This document shows positions 15,945 to 24,510 of a stretch of 35,067 nt of DNA, in pieces. The DNA lies in contig JAGYPA010000034.1 of the NCBI GenBank assembly GCA_018399255.1, positions 1 to 35,067 on the forward strand. Direction: 5' to 3'. This DNA is from Spirochaetales bacterium (GTDB taxonomy: Bacteria; Spirochaetota; Spirochaetia; JABMQR01). A program made the translations under genes and the position numbers. The notes under the pieces are model-generated. The model ran no database searches and was not told the DNA's origin. It was given only the letters and a program-made list of their open reading frames with translations. Within the stretch, counting starts at the first letter, position 1; each line of letters starts with the position of its first letter.

Positions 15945-16288
15945 ATTGATTCTCCCCTTCCGGCACTTTTACCCCTCAGTTTATACAGTCTCAGCACGGC
16001 TGCCCGGGTCCGTGCCCGCAGCACGGCATCGACGGCCTGATTATCGTAGACTTCTACTCTGCCCCTGAGGAACCCGAGCTCATCGAGCACCATCTGAACC
16101 GCCGTTTTCTGGGCAGCTCCAAAAAGGCTTGCTACAGGTGAGCTGATCATGATAACCACATTCTTCCATCTATAAAATCCAAATCCAGGGGCAGCCGCGG
16201 AACCATCATCTTCCCGGGAAGCTGCCGGATCATCATCTACCAGCACCTGTGCATCAAGTTTATCCCGTTTTCCTGCCGCTGCCTGCAC
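15941..16288 (-). CDS. citD: Citrate lyase acyl carrier protein (gamma subunit), atypical
   Basis: Small protein of 115 residues from a GTG at 16288, preceded by TGAGGAG at 7-8 bases; this start also fits CitD, whose N-terminus is normally an AGTLESSD-like motif. The C-terminal part fits well: IMISSPVASLFGAAQKTAV, VLDELGFLRGRVEVYDNQAV, RARTRAAVLRLY (compare DDKGALDCxLRAR in CitD). At the N-terminus the matching motif reads AAGKRDKLD: the serine that carries the phosphoribosyl-dephospho-CoA group is replaced by Lys or Leu. A roughly 20-residue insertion (DDDPAASREDDG onwards) follows. It either is degenerate, or works without the covalent cofactor. The stop overlaps the citE ATG. Confidence 0.75.
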   Translation of the reverse strand: MQAAAGKRDKLDAQVLVDDDPAASREDDGSAAAPGFGFYRWKNVVIMISSPVASLFGAAQKTAVQMVLDELGFLRGRVEVYDNQAVDAVLRARTRAAVLRLYKLRGKSAGRGESI

Positions 16289-16292
16289 GGTC

Positions 16293-18427
16293 CTACTCCT
16301 CAGCTGCGGCAAGTGAGAAGAACAGGGTTCGCCCCGCACCAAGCTTGGCGGTACCAGCCATCCCGTAAGGCAGCGGCTTTTCATCGGTATAGCGAACCAG
16401 CTCATTGCCGTCTATTCGACCCGAAATACTGTTTCCGGAAACAGAAATTTCCAGCTGATATCGACTGCCTGTCTGCCAGGAAAATGGGATTTCGGCAAGG
16501 ATGGTCAGCTCGTGATCCTTCTTCAAGAGCGCAGCAGTATTATTGCCGTGCAGACCGAAATAGTAGCCGCTTTCTGCACCCCGGCAGCGGATAGCGGCCA
16601 GATGACTGCTTCCGTACTCGGGCATCAGTTCGCAGAATACAGTTGAATCGGTGGTATAGTAGGGACCGGAAAAGAGTTGAAAAATATCGTTGGTAATCAC
16701 TCTGAGCCCTTCAGCCTCCAGCTCCCAGGCGCCTCCGGCAGCGGAGCAGCGGGAAAGGCCCTTGAATTCATGCTGCTCATCCTGGAATTGCACGGCAAAC
16801 TGGTTTGCCGACTATGGTAAAGGTTTCGACGGCAAGCCGGCCAAGAACCCTTCCGCATCGAAGTTCGTCGTGCCAGCAGCCCCAAAGCTTCGTCGATGGC
16901 AAAATCGACTTCGGGCAGCTTCCAGGTCAGGGTAAAGGGGGTTCCGGGAGCATGGAACGTATAACCGCCTTCTTGTAATAGCGCCAGTCATCCGCGAATC
17001 CCGCACAAAGGGTGGGCCAGCTTATGCGTTGGGCCGCTCATCCGCTCAACTGTTCCGGTAATGGTCAGCTGCTGTCCGGGGATATACCTGCGGGGTAAAA
17101 GTGGGTGAATAGCGCTCATCATCAAAATCTGAGCGGGTATAGTAGGGCTTGTGGTGAAAAATGGGCCGTGTCGCCGCGCTGGAGTCGATCGAGCAGGACT
17201 ATCGTTTTCCTCGCTCGCCAAAATCTTCACCCGCCCCGATCGGCAGCCAGGTAGGGGGATGATGTCCGCAGTCCGCCGGTCGACTTCGGCAGACTAAGGT
17301 CAAGGGCAATATCATCGAAAAAGGTTCCGGGAAGCCAGTGCTCCGGAAAAGTATCTGCCGGCTGCTGTTCACTTTGCCCTTGCTGCTGCTCACGGAGTTC
17401 CGGTGGATTGCCAATTCCCTGGTGGCTGTCGGCAGATCGATTATATTCAAGGCCCCTGCAATACTGCTGGCAGCATGAAAATCTGTTCAGCGGTCGAATA
17501 TAGTGATCGTGGGGATCCCTCCATGCCGACCATAACGCCAAGAATCGCCCTGACATTGCCGGCATTGCAGTCGGTATCCCAGCCGCACATGGCGATTTCA
17601 ACAGTCCGGGCATAATCACCGCTCCGTAACAGAGTGCCAGGGCACAGACGCCGGCATTGGGAATTATATGGCAGACTCCGGGATACTTGTCGTAGCCGAA
17701 ATCGGATTCCAGAAAATCACGGCATCACGCCAGTTTTCCGGATGGGCTCCATGGAACTCCCTGACAGTTCGACCACCGGCAGTATTCGCTCTCCCGGGGA
17801 ATAACATCAAGGGCAGTTTCCATTATTGCGGCAATATCTTTCTATGAAGGCTAGAGAAATACAGGCGGCTATAAACCGGCCGCCGTAGATGCCAGTTGCG
17901 GTCAGCGCCCCACGCTTGCCGCCATGCCCGCATATTGGCAGCTTTGCGGTAGTCACTGGCATCACCCAACCCCAGGAGTCTATGAATATCTGACCGCCGA
18001 TCTGTTCAGCAACAGCGTCCCCATTGACTTCAGCGCTTCCTGAGAGGGGAGCATCCATTCCAGCCTTCAAGTTGAGATACGCGGTATGCTCCGTGCTGCG
18101 GCCGTACCCGCCCCACCAGTAGAACCCGATCCCTTCCCGGGTATAGTTGAGCCAGGTGCGCCCTATCTCGCGGGCTGTTATGGGAGCGGGAAAATCGTGA
18201 AGGGCCCTGATAAAAAAGAGCGGTCCGTTGATATCGTCATCGGCGGCAAAGTTTTTGTAGTCTTTTATATATCCCCGGATATCGCCGTAGGTTTTCCGGA
18301 TGCGGTCGTAGGTCCAGATGGTCGGTTCCACCGGCGCCCCGAGCCGCACGCCGATGCATTTTCCCACAAGTCCGCTGTAGACTTTTTCCAGATAGGTTTG
18401 CTGGTTCATGTGCTTCTTCCTTATCAT
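16293..18427 (-). pseudogene. Decayed ADP-ribosylglycohydrolase-family gene
   Basis: The 5' part (18427-17807) is open and shows the family start: TYLEKVYSGLVGKCIGVRLG, GAPVEPTIWTYDRIR, DDDINGPLFFIRALHDF, FYWWGGYGRSTEHTAYLN. After AFIE the frame breaks. Family sequence continues in other - frames: DIAAIMETALDVIPRESEYC, then CGWDTDCNAGN (about 17557-17587, the Asp metal motif of the family) and AILGVMVG. The 3' part, open at 16793-16293, is a beta-rich, laminin/concanavalin-like domain (FSGPYYTTDSTVFCEL, GYYFGLHGNNTA). Many frameshifts between 16800 and 17840 make it non-functional. An intact gene would encode about 700 residues. It follows the binding-protein gene and ends 4 bases before citD. 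Confidence 0.8.
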
Positions 18428-18491
18428 TGCTGAAATTTCCCTGCTGAATTACTGAATCATTGCTGAATTCCTGCCCGCAGGTGAAGGGAAA

Positions 18492-18517
18492 GCCCGGACA
18501 GCTGATGCCGCCCGGGC
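18492..18517 (-). terminator. Possible terminator between the decayed glycohydrolase gene and the binding-protein gene
   Basis: On the - strand GCCCGGGC pairs with GTCCGGGC (8 bp, one wobble, 10-base loop), followed by TTTCCCTT. It lies 25 bases after the binding-protein stop. The T-tract is imperfect, so partial termination or mRNA stabilisation is likely. Confidence 0.5.
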
Positions 18518-18541
18518 CTGATTATAGCATGAAGCCGGGAA

Positions 18542-19942
18542 CTAGTTCAGGCGTTCATTAGCGTAAGCGGTAACTTTGTCCCCGCCCAGCGCATACCACT
18601 GCTTTACAAATTCATCAAACTTATCGATGGAGTATTCTCCGCTGATAATCTTGTAGCTGTATTCTTTTGCCAGGTTCTGAAGCGCATCCCAGGTGGGGGA
18701 AAGCTCTTCGGGAATCGGAAAATCGGGGTCTCCAACGGCATATTCGCCGACAAAATCCCAACCGGCCTGTCCAGCAGGTCCAAGAACCGGAGTCGGTCCT
18801 TTCCAGCCCATCACTTCGTGGAAACGCGGCCACCAGTTGGCGCTGTCATCGGTAAGCACCACTTCGTCACCCTCGAGAACATAATGAATACCTTCAAGAC
18901 CGTAGCGCTCCAGAAACTGTCCTTCATCGGTTGCCAGATACTCGAGAACTTCAAATACCAGCTCTTTCTTATCCGAAATTGAGCTGATGGCCCAGCCGCG
19001 GGTTTCCTTAGCCGAAGATACCGCATAGCCCTGGCCTACTCCCTTTGCCGGAGGCAGCGCCACCAGGGAAACTCCCTGATTCTCTTCCAGCTTGTCGTTG
19101 TAGATATCGAGCACGATTCCCGATGTTCCGTAGACCAGTCCGACTGTGCCGGTATAGAGCTTGTCTTCCATCGTATCCCATTTTGTGGTGATATATTCGT
19201 GGTCAAGGATTCCTTCAGCATACAGCTTCTGATAGAAAGCCAGCTTATCCTTTGCTCCCTGGGATACATCGCGGTAGACATAGGAGCCGTTTTCCTCAAC
19301 CCAGGTAGCAGTGAGGCCGAAAGCGTGGTCGAAGGTAAAATCCATGCGCACGGTTCCCTCGGTATCGGTCATAACCCAGGCATCCGGATGATTAGCCTTG
19401 ATTTCCTTGAACAGCTGATAGAAATCGTCCACCGTTACCGGCACCTTGCCGCCGGCCTCTGCAAACCAGTCTTCCCGTACAACAGCTACCCGCGCCCGTG
19501 CCGGAGCAACCCAGAGCAGGTAGGGATAGTTTTCCAGCCGCTGTTTGTTGAAGTCAAGCAGGACTTCCTGCATAATCTCAGAATTGTCCACGAAGGGCTT
19601 CAGATCGGTCAGAATCCCCTGAGCCGCTGCTGTCTCGTCGCCGCCCTGAAAGTAGATCAGATCAGGAATTTCACCGCTGAGCAGCATCAGATTGAGTTTT
19701 TCGGCATAGGCACCTTCGGGTGTCGGCCAGACATTGAACTTGATCTTTTTGCCGGAATACTCCTCAAAACCCTTCTCTACCTGGGCCAGATGAGCAAGTG
19801 TCCAGTCATCTGAAAAATCTTTTGCCATCAGGTCAATGACAACGGTCTCATCAGCCGCGGCTGCCTGTTCCTGCACTCCGCCGGCTGCCAGCATCCCTGC
19901 TGCCATAATGAGGATAAGCAGGGAAATCATCGTTCGTTTCAT
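18542..19942 (-). CDS. Extracellular solute-binding protein, family 1 (carbohydrate ABC transporter)
   Basis: Secreted binding protein of 466 residues. A signal peptide of about 20 residues (MKRTMISLLILIMAAGMLAA) is followed by GGVQEQAAA without a lipobox Cys, so release by signal peptidase I is expected. The mature protein has the family-1 pattern: GKKIKFNVWPTPEGAYAEKL, LSGEIPDLIYFQGG, a WAISSISDKKELVFEVLEYL segment and a Trp-rich C-terminal lobe. The start follows AAGGAGG at 6-7 bases. It is transcribed after two permease genes. The permeases are of the LplB/LplC (YtcP) subfamily, suggesting an oligosaccharide or sugar-acid ligand, not identifiable further. Confidence 0.92.
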   Translation of the reverse strand: MKRTMISLLILIMAAGMLAAGGVQEQAAAADETVVIDLMAKDFSDDWTLAHLAQVEKGFEEYSGKKIKFNVWPTPEGAYAEKLNLMLLSGEIPDLIYFQGGDETAAAQGILTDLKPFVDNSEIMQEVLLDFNKQRLENYPYLLWVAPARARVAVVREDWFAEAGGKVPVTVDDFYQLFKEIKANHPDAWVMTDTEGTVRMDFTFDHAFGLTATWVEENGSYVYRDVSQGAKDKLAFYQKLYAEGILDHEYITTKWDTMEDKLYTGTVGLVYGTSGIVLDIYNDKLEENQGVSLVALPPAKGVGQGYAVSSAKETRGWAISSISDKKELVFEVLEYLATDEGQFLERYGLEGIHYVLEGDEVVLTDDSANWWPRFHEVMGWKGPTPVLGPAGQAGWDFVGEYAVGDPDFPIPEELSPTWDALQNLAKEYSYKIISGEYSIDKFDEFVKQWYALGGDKVTAYANERLN

Positions 19943-19952
19943 GTGTTACCTC

Positions 19953-19970
19953 CTTGAAACGTTCCCGGAT
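19953..19970. promoter_or_regulatory. Possible LacI-type half operator before the binding-protein gene
   Basis: CTTGAAACGTTCCCGGAT matches the left half of the operator at 23110 (CTGGAAACGTTGCCGG) at 14 of 16 aligned positions, but the right half is missing. It overlaps the ribosome-site region of the gene ending at 18542, so it may be a weak internal site or chance. Confidence 0.3.
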
Positions 19971-20035
19971 CTTCCTGATCCGGCCGGACTCTTTTGTGCC
20001 CGGTAATCTGCAATATTCAGTAAAGGCTTTCTGCC

Positions 20036-21007
20036 TTACTCCTTAATCGACCCCTGCAGTTTTCCTGTCACAAAGTACTTGAGTACAAAGGGATAGAAAA
20101 GCAGGATCGGTACGATTGCTATGATTATCAGGGCGGCTTTCAGCGCCTTGAATTCGATTGCGGCCGCCCCGGCAGATGTGATGAAGTTGAGAGCTCCGAT
20201 AAAGGCGGCTTTTTCCATGGAGACGATCAGTTCCCGCATGACCACCTGCAGCGGCCACTTCACTTCGCTTGTCAGATAGATCATGGCCCGGAAGTATTCA
20301 TTCCAGTGGAATACTCCGTAAAAGAGGCTGATGGTAGCAATTCCGGCAATACTCACGGGCACCACTATCTTGAAGAGTATCCGCACCTCATCGTAGCCGT
20401 CGATGCGGGCCGCTTCGATGAGCGATTTCGGCACACGGCTGAAAAAACGCATCAGGATGATCAGATAGTAGGGGTTAACGGCTTTATACAAGATTACTGA
20501 AGCATATCGGTTGAGCAGGTTCAGGTTGCGCATCAGAAAGTAGTCGGGTATGAGTCCGCCTTCAAAGATCATGGTGATGATGATGAGGGTCATGAAGATG
20601 CGGCGTCCGAGCAGGTCTTTCTTGATCAGCACATAGGCGCCAAGGCTGGTGAGGACAATATTTACCACCAGGCCGGCGGCGGTGATGTAGATGCTGTTGA
20701 GCAGGCCGCGATAGACTTTCGGGACGGCCAGAACCGCCCGGAAGGTGGAAAGGGTAAATCCGCGGGGGATGAGGGTGGTGCCGTCGGCAGCGGCTATGTA
20801 CTCAGGGCCTGTCAGGGCTATGACCAGCTGGTTGTAAATGGGATAGATCATGACCAGGGCAAGCAGGGCAAGCAGAATCACTATGATGACGCTGGCTGCG
20901 CTGCCCTTCTTAAGCTTGCGCCTCTGCCAGGGCCTCTGCCCGGGCCTCTGCCCGGGTCTCTTCCAGGGCCTCTGCTTTGGCAGAGTGTCTCTCTTTACGC
21001 CTACCAT
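20036..21007 (-). CDS. Carbohydrate ABC transporter permease (LplC/YtcP-like)
   Basis: Inner-membrane permease, 323 residues with about six membrane segments. Family landmarks: LALVMIYPIYNQLVIALTGP, GAYVLIKKDLLGRR, FEGGLIPDYFLMRNL, the EAA loop (SLIEAARIDGYDEVRILFKI) and LFYGVFHWNEYF, and the C-terminal FVTGKLQGSIKE that is typical of this subfamily. The N-terminus carries an extra basic run (KRPGQRPGQRPWQRRK) encoded by a 12-base tandem repeat near 20925-20975. The start overlaps the upstream permease by 7 bases and has GGGGAGG 4-5 bases upstream. Confidence 0.93.
   Translation of the reverse strand: MVGVKRDTLPKQRPWKRPGQRPGQRPWQRRKLKKGSAASVIIVILLALLALVMIYPIYNQLVIALTGPEYIAAADGTTLIPRGFTLSTFRAVLAVPKVYRGLLNSIYITAAGLVVNIVLTSLGAYVLIKKDLLGRRIFMTLIIITMIFEGGLIPDYFLMRNLNLLNRYASVILYKAVNPYYLIILMRFFSRVPKSLIEAARIDGYDEVRILFKIVVPVSIAGIATISLFYGVFHWNEYFRAMIYLTSEVKWPLQVVMRELIVSMEKAAFIGALNFITSAGAAAIEFKALKAALIIIAIVPILLFYPFVLKYFVTGKLQGSIKE
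20925..20975. repeat. 12-base tandem repeat in the permease N-terminus
   Basis: Near-copies of GGGCCTCTGCCC repeat about four times (coding strand: Gln-Arg-Pro-Gly/Trp units). The repeat adds a basic cytoplasmic tail before the first membrane segment. Confidence 0.75.
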
Positions 21008-21915
21008 ACGCCCTCCCCTGAGATTTTCCGGCTGATCCGGTCGGTTGAGAGGATGAGGAAGAGCCCGATTACGCCTTTGAAGAGCCCTGCGGCGGTACCC
21101 AGGGAGAAGTTTCCTTTCTGCAGTCCGATCCGGTAGACGTAGGTATCGATGATGTCGACGTGATTGATGACCGCATCATTCATCATGTTGAAGACCTGGT
21201 CAAATCCGGCATTCATGAAGAATCCGAGATTGAGGATAAAGACGGTTATCACCGTGGGCATGATGCTCGGGAGGGTTATCCGCAGGGCCTGCTGAAATCT
21301 GCTTGCTCCATCCACGGTTGCCGCATCGTAGAGTTCCAGCGCGATGCTGTTAATGGCGGCTATATAGAGGATCGAGTCCCAGCCGATGCTTCGCCATATT
21401 TCAGAGGCCACAAAGACCCAGCGGATGTGGCTGCTCGAGGTCATGAAAGGGACGGGCTTGCCGCCGAAAAACAGGATAACCTGATTTACCGCACCGCCCG
21501 GCGATGAGAGCAGGGAGATGAATATTCCCGAAATGACTACCCAGGAGAGAAAGTGGGGAATGTAGATGACGCTCTGGAGCGCTTTTCTGAATGGGCGGCT
21601 GCGTACCTCATTGATCATGAAAGCCAGCAGTATGGGCAGGGGAAAGAAGAATCCGATTTTCATGGCGCTTATGATGATGGTGTTGAAAAAGACGCGGGTG
21701 AAAACTGGAGAAGAAAAGAGCAGACGGAAGTGCTTGAATCCCACCCAGACATTGTCGCCGATATAGCGGATATCCTGAAAGGCGATTCGGGCTCCCCACA
21801 TGGGGATGTAGTGCCAGATGAAGAAGAATGCCAGTACCGGGGCCAGCATCATGTAGAGGAAGCGGTCTTTGTAGAGTCGTTTTTTCCAGACTTTCCGGTC
21901 CTTCATGGTTTTCAT
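21001..21915 (-). CDS. Carbohydrate ABC transporter permease (LplB-like)
   Basis: Inner-membrane permease, 304 residues. Landmarks: MMLAPVLAFFFIWHYIPMWG, AFQDIRYIGDNVWVGFKHF, the EAA loop (ELYDAATVDGASRFQQAL, ITLPSIMPT) and LGFFMNAGFDQVFNMMN, ending in STDRISRKISGEGVW, typical of LplB-type partners. It pairs with the LplC-like permease and the downstream binding protein. The start at 21915 has AAGGGGAGA just upstream; ATG 21906 gives a more usual spacing and is equally possible. It begins 25 bases after the glycohydrolase stop. Confidence 0.93.
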   Translation of the reverse strand: MKTMKDRKVWKKRLYKDRFLYMMLAPVLAFFFIWHYIPMWGARIAFQDIRYIGDNVWVGFKHFRLLFSSPVFTRVFFNTIIISAMKIGFFFPLPILLAFMINEVRSRPFRKALQSVIYIPHFLSWVVISGIFISLLSSPGGAVNQVILFFGGKPVPFMTSSSHIRWVFVASEIWRSIGWDSILYIAAINSIALELYDAATVDGASRFQQALRITLPSIMPTVITVFILNLGFFMNAGFDQVFNMMNDAVINHVDIIDTYVYRIGLQKGNFSLGTAAGLFKGVIGLFLILSTDRISRKISGEGVW

Positions 21916-21940
21916 TCTCCCCTTTTACCCTCTCTCTGTG

Positions 21941-23002
21941 CTATTTCTGCACTGAAGCTTTCTCAGCATCTCTTCTCAAGGCATATTCCTGCAGGGCATA
22001 GTTTGCCAGCTCCTCTCCGAGGGTTACCATATCTTCTCCTGCGGCAAAAGGCAGGCAGACTCCGGCAGGTTTGCGCACCTGCTCGATCCAGCCTTCAGGA
22101 ATTGCTCCGGTTCCAGTTCCAGCGGCACAGAGAGAAAGGGTCAATGCGCAGATGGTATCGGCATCCCGGCCGAAATTTGCCGACAGCAGAAATGCCTTAT
22201 AAAAGTCTCCTCCCGAGAGCTTGTAAAGGGCATATACTTGAGGTATCGCCTCCGGAGCTGCGGAGTGGCGCGGTCCCCAGAATTGCTCATGGAGTGCTTC
22301 ATATACGGCAAAAAGGTTTTCCCCTGATGACTGAAGAAGATTGAGCATCTTCTGCATGCGTCGTCCGAGCCAGCTGTCTTCCGGGATGTACTGCATGCCG
22401 GCGGCAATTGCTTCTTCCGGGCTGGCCCCGAAGAGAGCTCTGCTGATGCTTGCCGCTATTGCCTGTGCGGCCCATATTCCGTCCCGATCGTGGCTTACGG
22501 CAGCATCGACGGCTGCCAGTCCGGCTGCGATTTCCGGATTGCCGTAGGAGGCTATGCCGAAAGGGACGGCCCGCATGGCAGCTCCATCGTCGTTATTCAG
22601 AACGTTGTCCTGCCCGGAGAGCGGGGGTTCGATGCCTTGGGAGAGGTTCCAGAGGGCTCCGTACAGCGGCACTCCGCCGCGGTCCTTTGCTCCGCCGTCG
22701 GCCAGAACCAGCCTTCTCCAGGCTTCGGCTACCGCCGCGCTGGTAAACGGGCCTTCGCAGTCCAGCAGAGCCCGTGCCGAGAGGACGGTGAATTCGGTAT
22801 CGTCGGTGCTTTTCCCTTCGGGAAGCAGCTTCGTCAGGATGCCGTAACGCTGACGCACAGCATCATCCCGTCCGAGATCTCCTGCCGCATCCCCGATTCC
22901 CAGGGCTGCCATGGCTGCGATGGATCGATCTATAAAAGTTGAATTTGACATATTTCCGGGTGTGGGGATCGTTTGTGCTTTCTGCTTCATGCTGTTGATC
23001 AT
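21941..23002 (-). CDS. ADP-ribosylglycohydrolase-family protein
   Basis: DraG-type all-alpha enzyme, 353 residues. The N-terminal helix ALGIGDAAGDLGR, the metal motif STDDTEFTVLSARALL and the C-terminal metal motif ANFGRDADTICAL carry the conserved Asp residues for two divalent metals. The start at 23002 has AAAGGAG at about 8 bases; internal ATG 22951 also precedes the conserved core but lacks a site. Family members remove ADP-ribose from proteins or hydrolyse small ribosides. As first gene of a LacI-controlled sugar transporter operon, it more probably cleaves an imported N- or O-glycoside inside the cell; that is inference. Confidence 0.9.
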   Translation of the reverse strand: MINSMKQKAQTIPTPGNMSNSTFIDRSIAAMAALGIGDAAGDLGRDDAVRQRYGILTKLLPEGKSTDDTEFTVLSARALLDCEGPFTSAAVAEAWRRLVLADGGAKDRGGVPLYGALWNLSQGIEPPLSGQDNVLNNDDGAAMRAVPFGIASYGNPEIAAGLAAVDAAVSHDRDGIWAAQAIAASISRALFGASPEEAIAAGMQYIPEDSWLGRRMQKMLNLLQSSGENLFAVYEALHEQFWGPRHSAAPEAIPQVYALYKLSGGDFYKAFLLSANFGRDADTICALTLSLCAAGTGTGAIPEGWIEQVRKPAGVCLPFAAGEDMVTLGEELANYALQEYALRRDAEKASVQK

Positions 23003-23055
23003 CTATCCTGCTCCTTTAGCTTCCTCTGTACTTTACGCTCTGAGCTTTAAACTCT

Positions 23056-23097
23056 GCGCCCCGCGCCCCGCGCCCCGCGCCCCGCGCCCCGCGCCCT
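23056..23097. repeat. 7-base GC tandem repeat (GCGCCCC, 6 copies)
   Basis: Six head-to-tail units of GCGCCCC (the last ends in T). It lies between the operator at 23110 and the start of the glycohydrolase gene at 23002, i.e. in the 5' leader of the transporter operon, so copy number could affect spacing or leader structure. Confidence 0.9.
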
Positions 23098-23109
23098 GTA
23101 CACTGCGCT

Positions 23110-23137
23110 CTGGAAACGTTGCCGGTAACGTTTCCAG
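23110..23137. promoter_or_regulatory. LacI-family operator upstream of the transporter operon
   Basis: A 28-base near-perfect palindrome: CTGGAAACGTT, six central bases GCCGGT, then AACGTTTCCAG. Only the outer pair of the six central bases is unpaired. It lies 108 bases upstream of the glycohydrolase start and 52 bases after the lacI stop. 20 of 21 bases are identical to the site at 24359-24379. The A/T-flanked CG steps are typical for LacI-family sites. Confidence 0.8.
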
Positions 23138-23188
23138 GCATCTGCAAAAAAACTCATCTCTTTGCCCGGCTCCCTCGTCCCTGCTGCA

Positions 23189-24265
23189 TCAGCCTGGGCC
23201 AATCTCAACAGGCTCTCTCCCTTTTTCACTCTCCGCCTGAAGATTGACGTCTGCTGTATCCGCCGGCAGGCTGCGCACCGAATCACGCTCTACAACTTTG
23301 GTTTCACAGACTACTTCCCGGTTCATAGGAAAGTCGGCTGCGATTTCCTCTATCAGCAGATCGACACCCAGCTGGCCAAGCTTGCATTTGAAGGTATCAA
23401 TAGTAGTCAGCTTCGGATGCAGCAGCTGGGATATTTCGATATTATCGTGTCCTATTATCGATACATCTCCAGGTATGGTCAGTCCTTTTTCATAGACAGC
23501 TTCATACGCTCCAGCGGCCATTCGGTCGTGGGATACAAATACGGCAGTTGGCGGGGGATTCAGTTCCAGCAGCCTGCGCATGCAGTCGAGTCCACTTTCG
23601 GGGGTGTTTGCTCCGACGACAACCAGGTTTGGCTGATAGCTGATGCCGAATTCATCAAGCGCTTTACGGTAGCCTTCCAGCCGTTCTTTTCCGGACTGGG
23701 TCTCCTCGCCGGTTGTTATGTGGGCAATGCGTCGGTGCCCATGCTCCAACAGGTATGCTGTTCCGGATTGTCCAGATTTGACATTGTCAAGCGCCACGGT
23801 GGTAACCGAGGAGACCGGGCTTTTCCGGTAAATCTGCACTACCGGAAAACGTTCCAGTTTCAATTTTTCCAGCTCTTCCTGGTTGGCTTCGTTGAAGGAG
23901 AGTATTATGCCGTCGACCTGGCGGCTGCGCAGCAGGCGAATGGCTTCTTTTTCTACATTGCTGTCGTGATTGGTGTCAAAAAACATGACGCGATAGCCGT
24001 AGTGTTTTGCCCGGATGACAATGCCGCGGGCAAGTTCCGGAAAGCTTGGATTGGTTATGTCGGGAACGATGAAGCCGATGACGTTTGAGCGCTTGAGCAC
24101 GAGTCCGCGAGCGACACTGTTAGGACTGTAGCCGAGCTCCTCAATTGCTGCCAGGACCCGTTCCCGGGTTTCGGGTTTTACATCGGGCTTATCGTTGAGA
24201 ACTCGTGAGACGGTTGTAACAGAGATGCGGGCAAATTCTGCGATATCTCTGATAGTGGCTGCCAT
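23189..24265 (-). CDS. LacI-family transcriptional repressor
   Basis: Ligand-responsive repressor, 358 residues. The N-terminal helix-turn-helix and hinge are canonical: TIRDIAEFARISVTTVSRVL, NDKPDVKPETRERVLAAIEE, LGYSPNSVARGL. A periplasmic-binding-protein fold follows, with NVIGFIVPDITNPSFPELA, VDGIILSF, HGHRRIAHITTG, TAVFVSHDRMAAGAYEAV and DVSIIGHDNIEI. An AGGAG lies about 11 bases before the start. It is upstream of, and in the same direction as, the glycohydrolase/transporter operon; matching operators on both sides indicate that it controls itself and that operon. Effector probably the imported sugar. Confidence 0.94.
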   Translation of the reverse strand: MAATIRDIAEFARISVTTVSRVLNDKPDVKPETRERVLAAIEELGYSPNSVARGLVLKRSNVIGFIVPDITNPSFPELARGIVIRAKHYGYRVMFFDTNHDSNVEKEAIRLLRSRQVDGIILSFNEANQEELEKLKLERFPVVQIYRKSPVSSVTTVALDNVKSGQSGTAYLLEHGHRRIAHITTGEETQSGKERLEGYRKALDEFGISYQPNLVVVGANTPESGLDCMRRLLELNPPPTAVFVSHDRMAAGAYEAVYEKGLTIPGDVSIIGHDNIEISQLLHPKLTTIDTFKCKLGQLGVDLLIEEIAADFPMNREVVCETKVVERDSVRSLPADTADVNLQAESEKGREPVEIGPG

Positions 24266-24324
24266 CGGTTTCTCAACTCCTCTCTGATCTGCTGAAGCTT
24301 CGGTTCCTCAGTCTTGCTCTTCGG

Positions 24325-24348
24325 CATCAGCATCAGCATCAGCATCGG
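24325..24348. repeat. Hexanucleotide repeat (CATCAG, 4 copies) in the lacI leader
   Basis: Three CATCAG units plus CATCGG, located between the upstream operator and the lacI start. Confidence 0.85.
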
Positions 24349-24358
24349 TTCTCGGTAT

Positions 24359-24379
24359 CGTTACCGGTAACGTTTCCAG
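24359..24379. promoter_or_regulatory. LacI-family operator upstream of lacI
   Basis: CGTTACCGGTAACG is a perfect 14-base palindrome (24359-24372), extended by TTTCCAG so that the 21 bases match the site at 23117-23137 with a single change. It lies 93 bases upstream of the lacI start, a good position for autoregulation. Confidence 0.75.
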
Positions 24380-24510
24380 CTGATGTTTCGAGTATACGTC
24401 AGGTTTGGCGCAATTTTCCTAATTCTTTTCTGACCTCTATCCGTATCACGTCTTCATCGTGTCATCGTGTCATTGCGGCGATTTGCTTTTAAAACTCAGC
24501 GTCATCGTTT

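Noticed and set aside
16293-16793. Independent 166-residue lectin-like gene
   Set aside because: It has no ribosome site and lines up as the C-terminal domain of the decayed glycohydrolase gene upstream, which runs into it.
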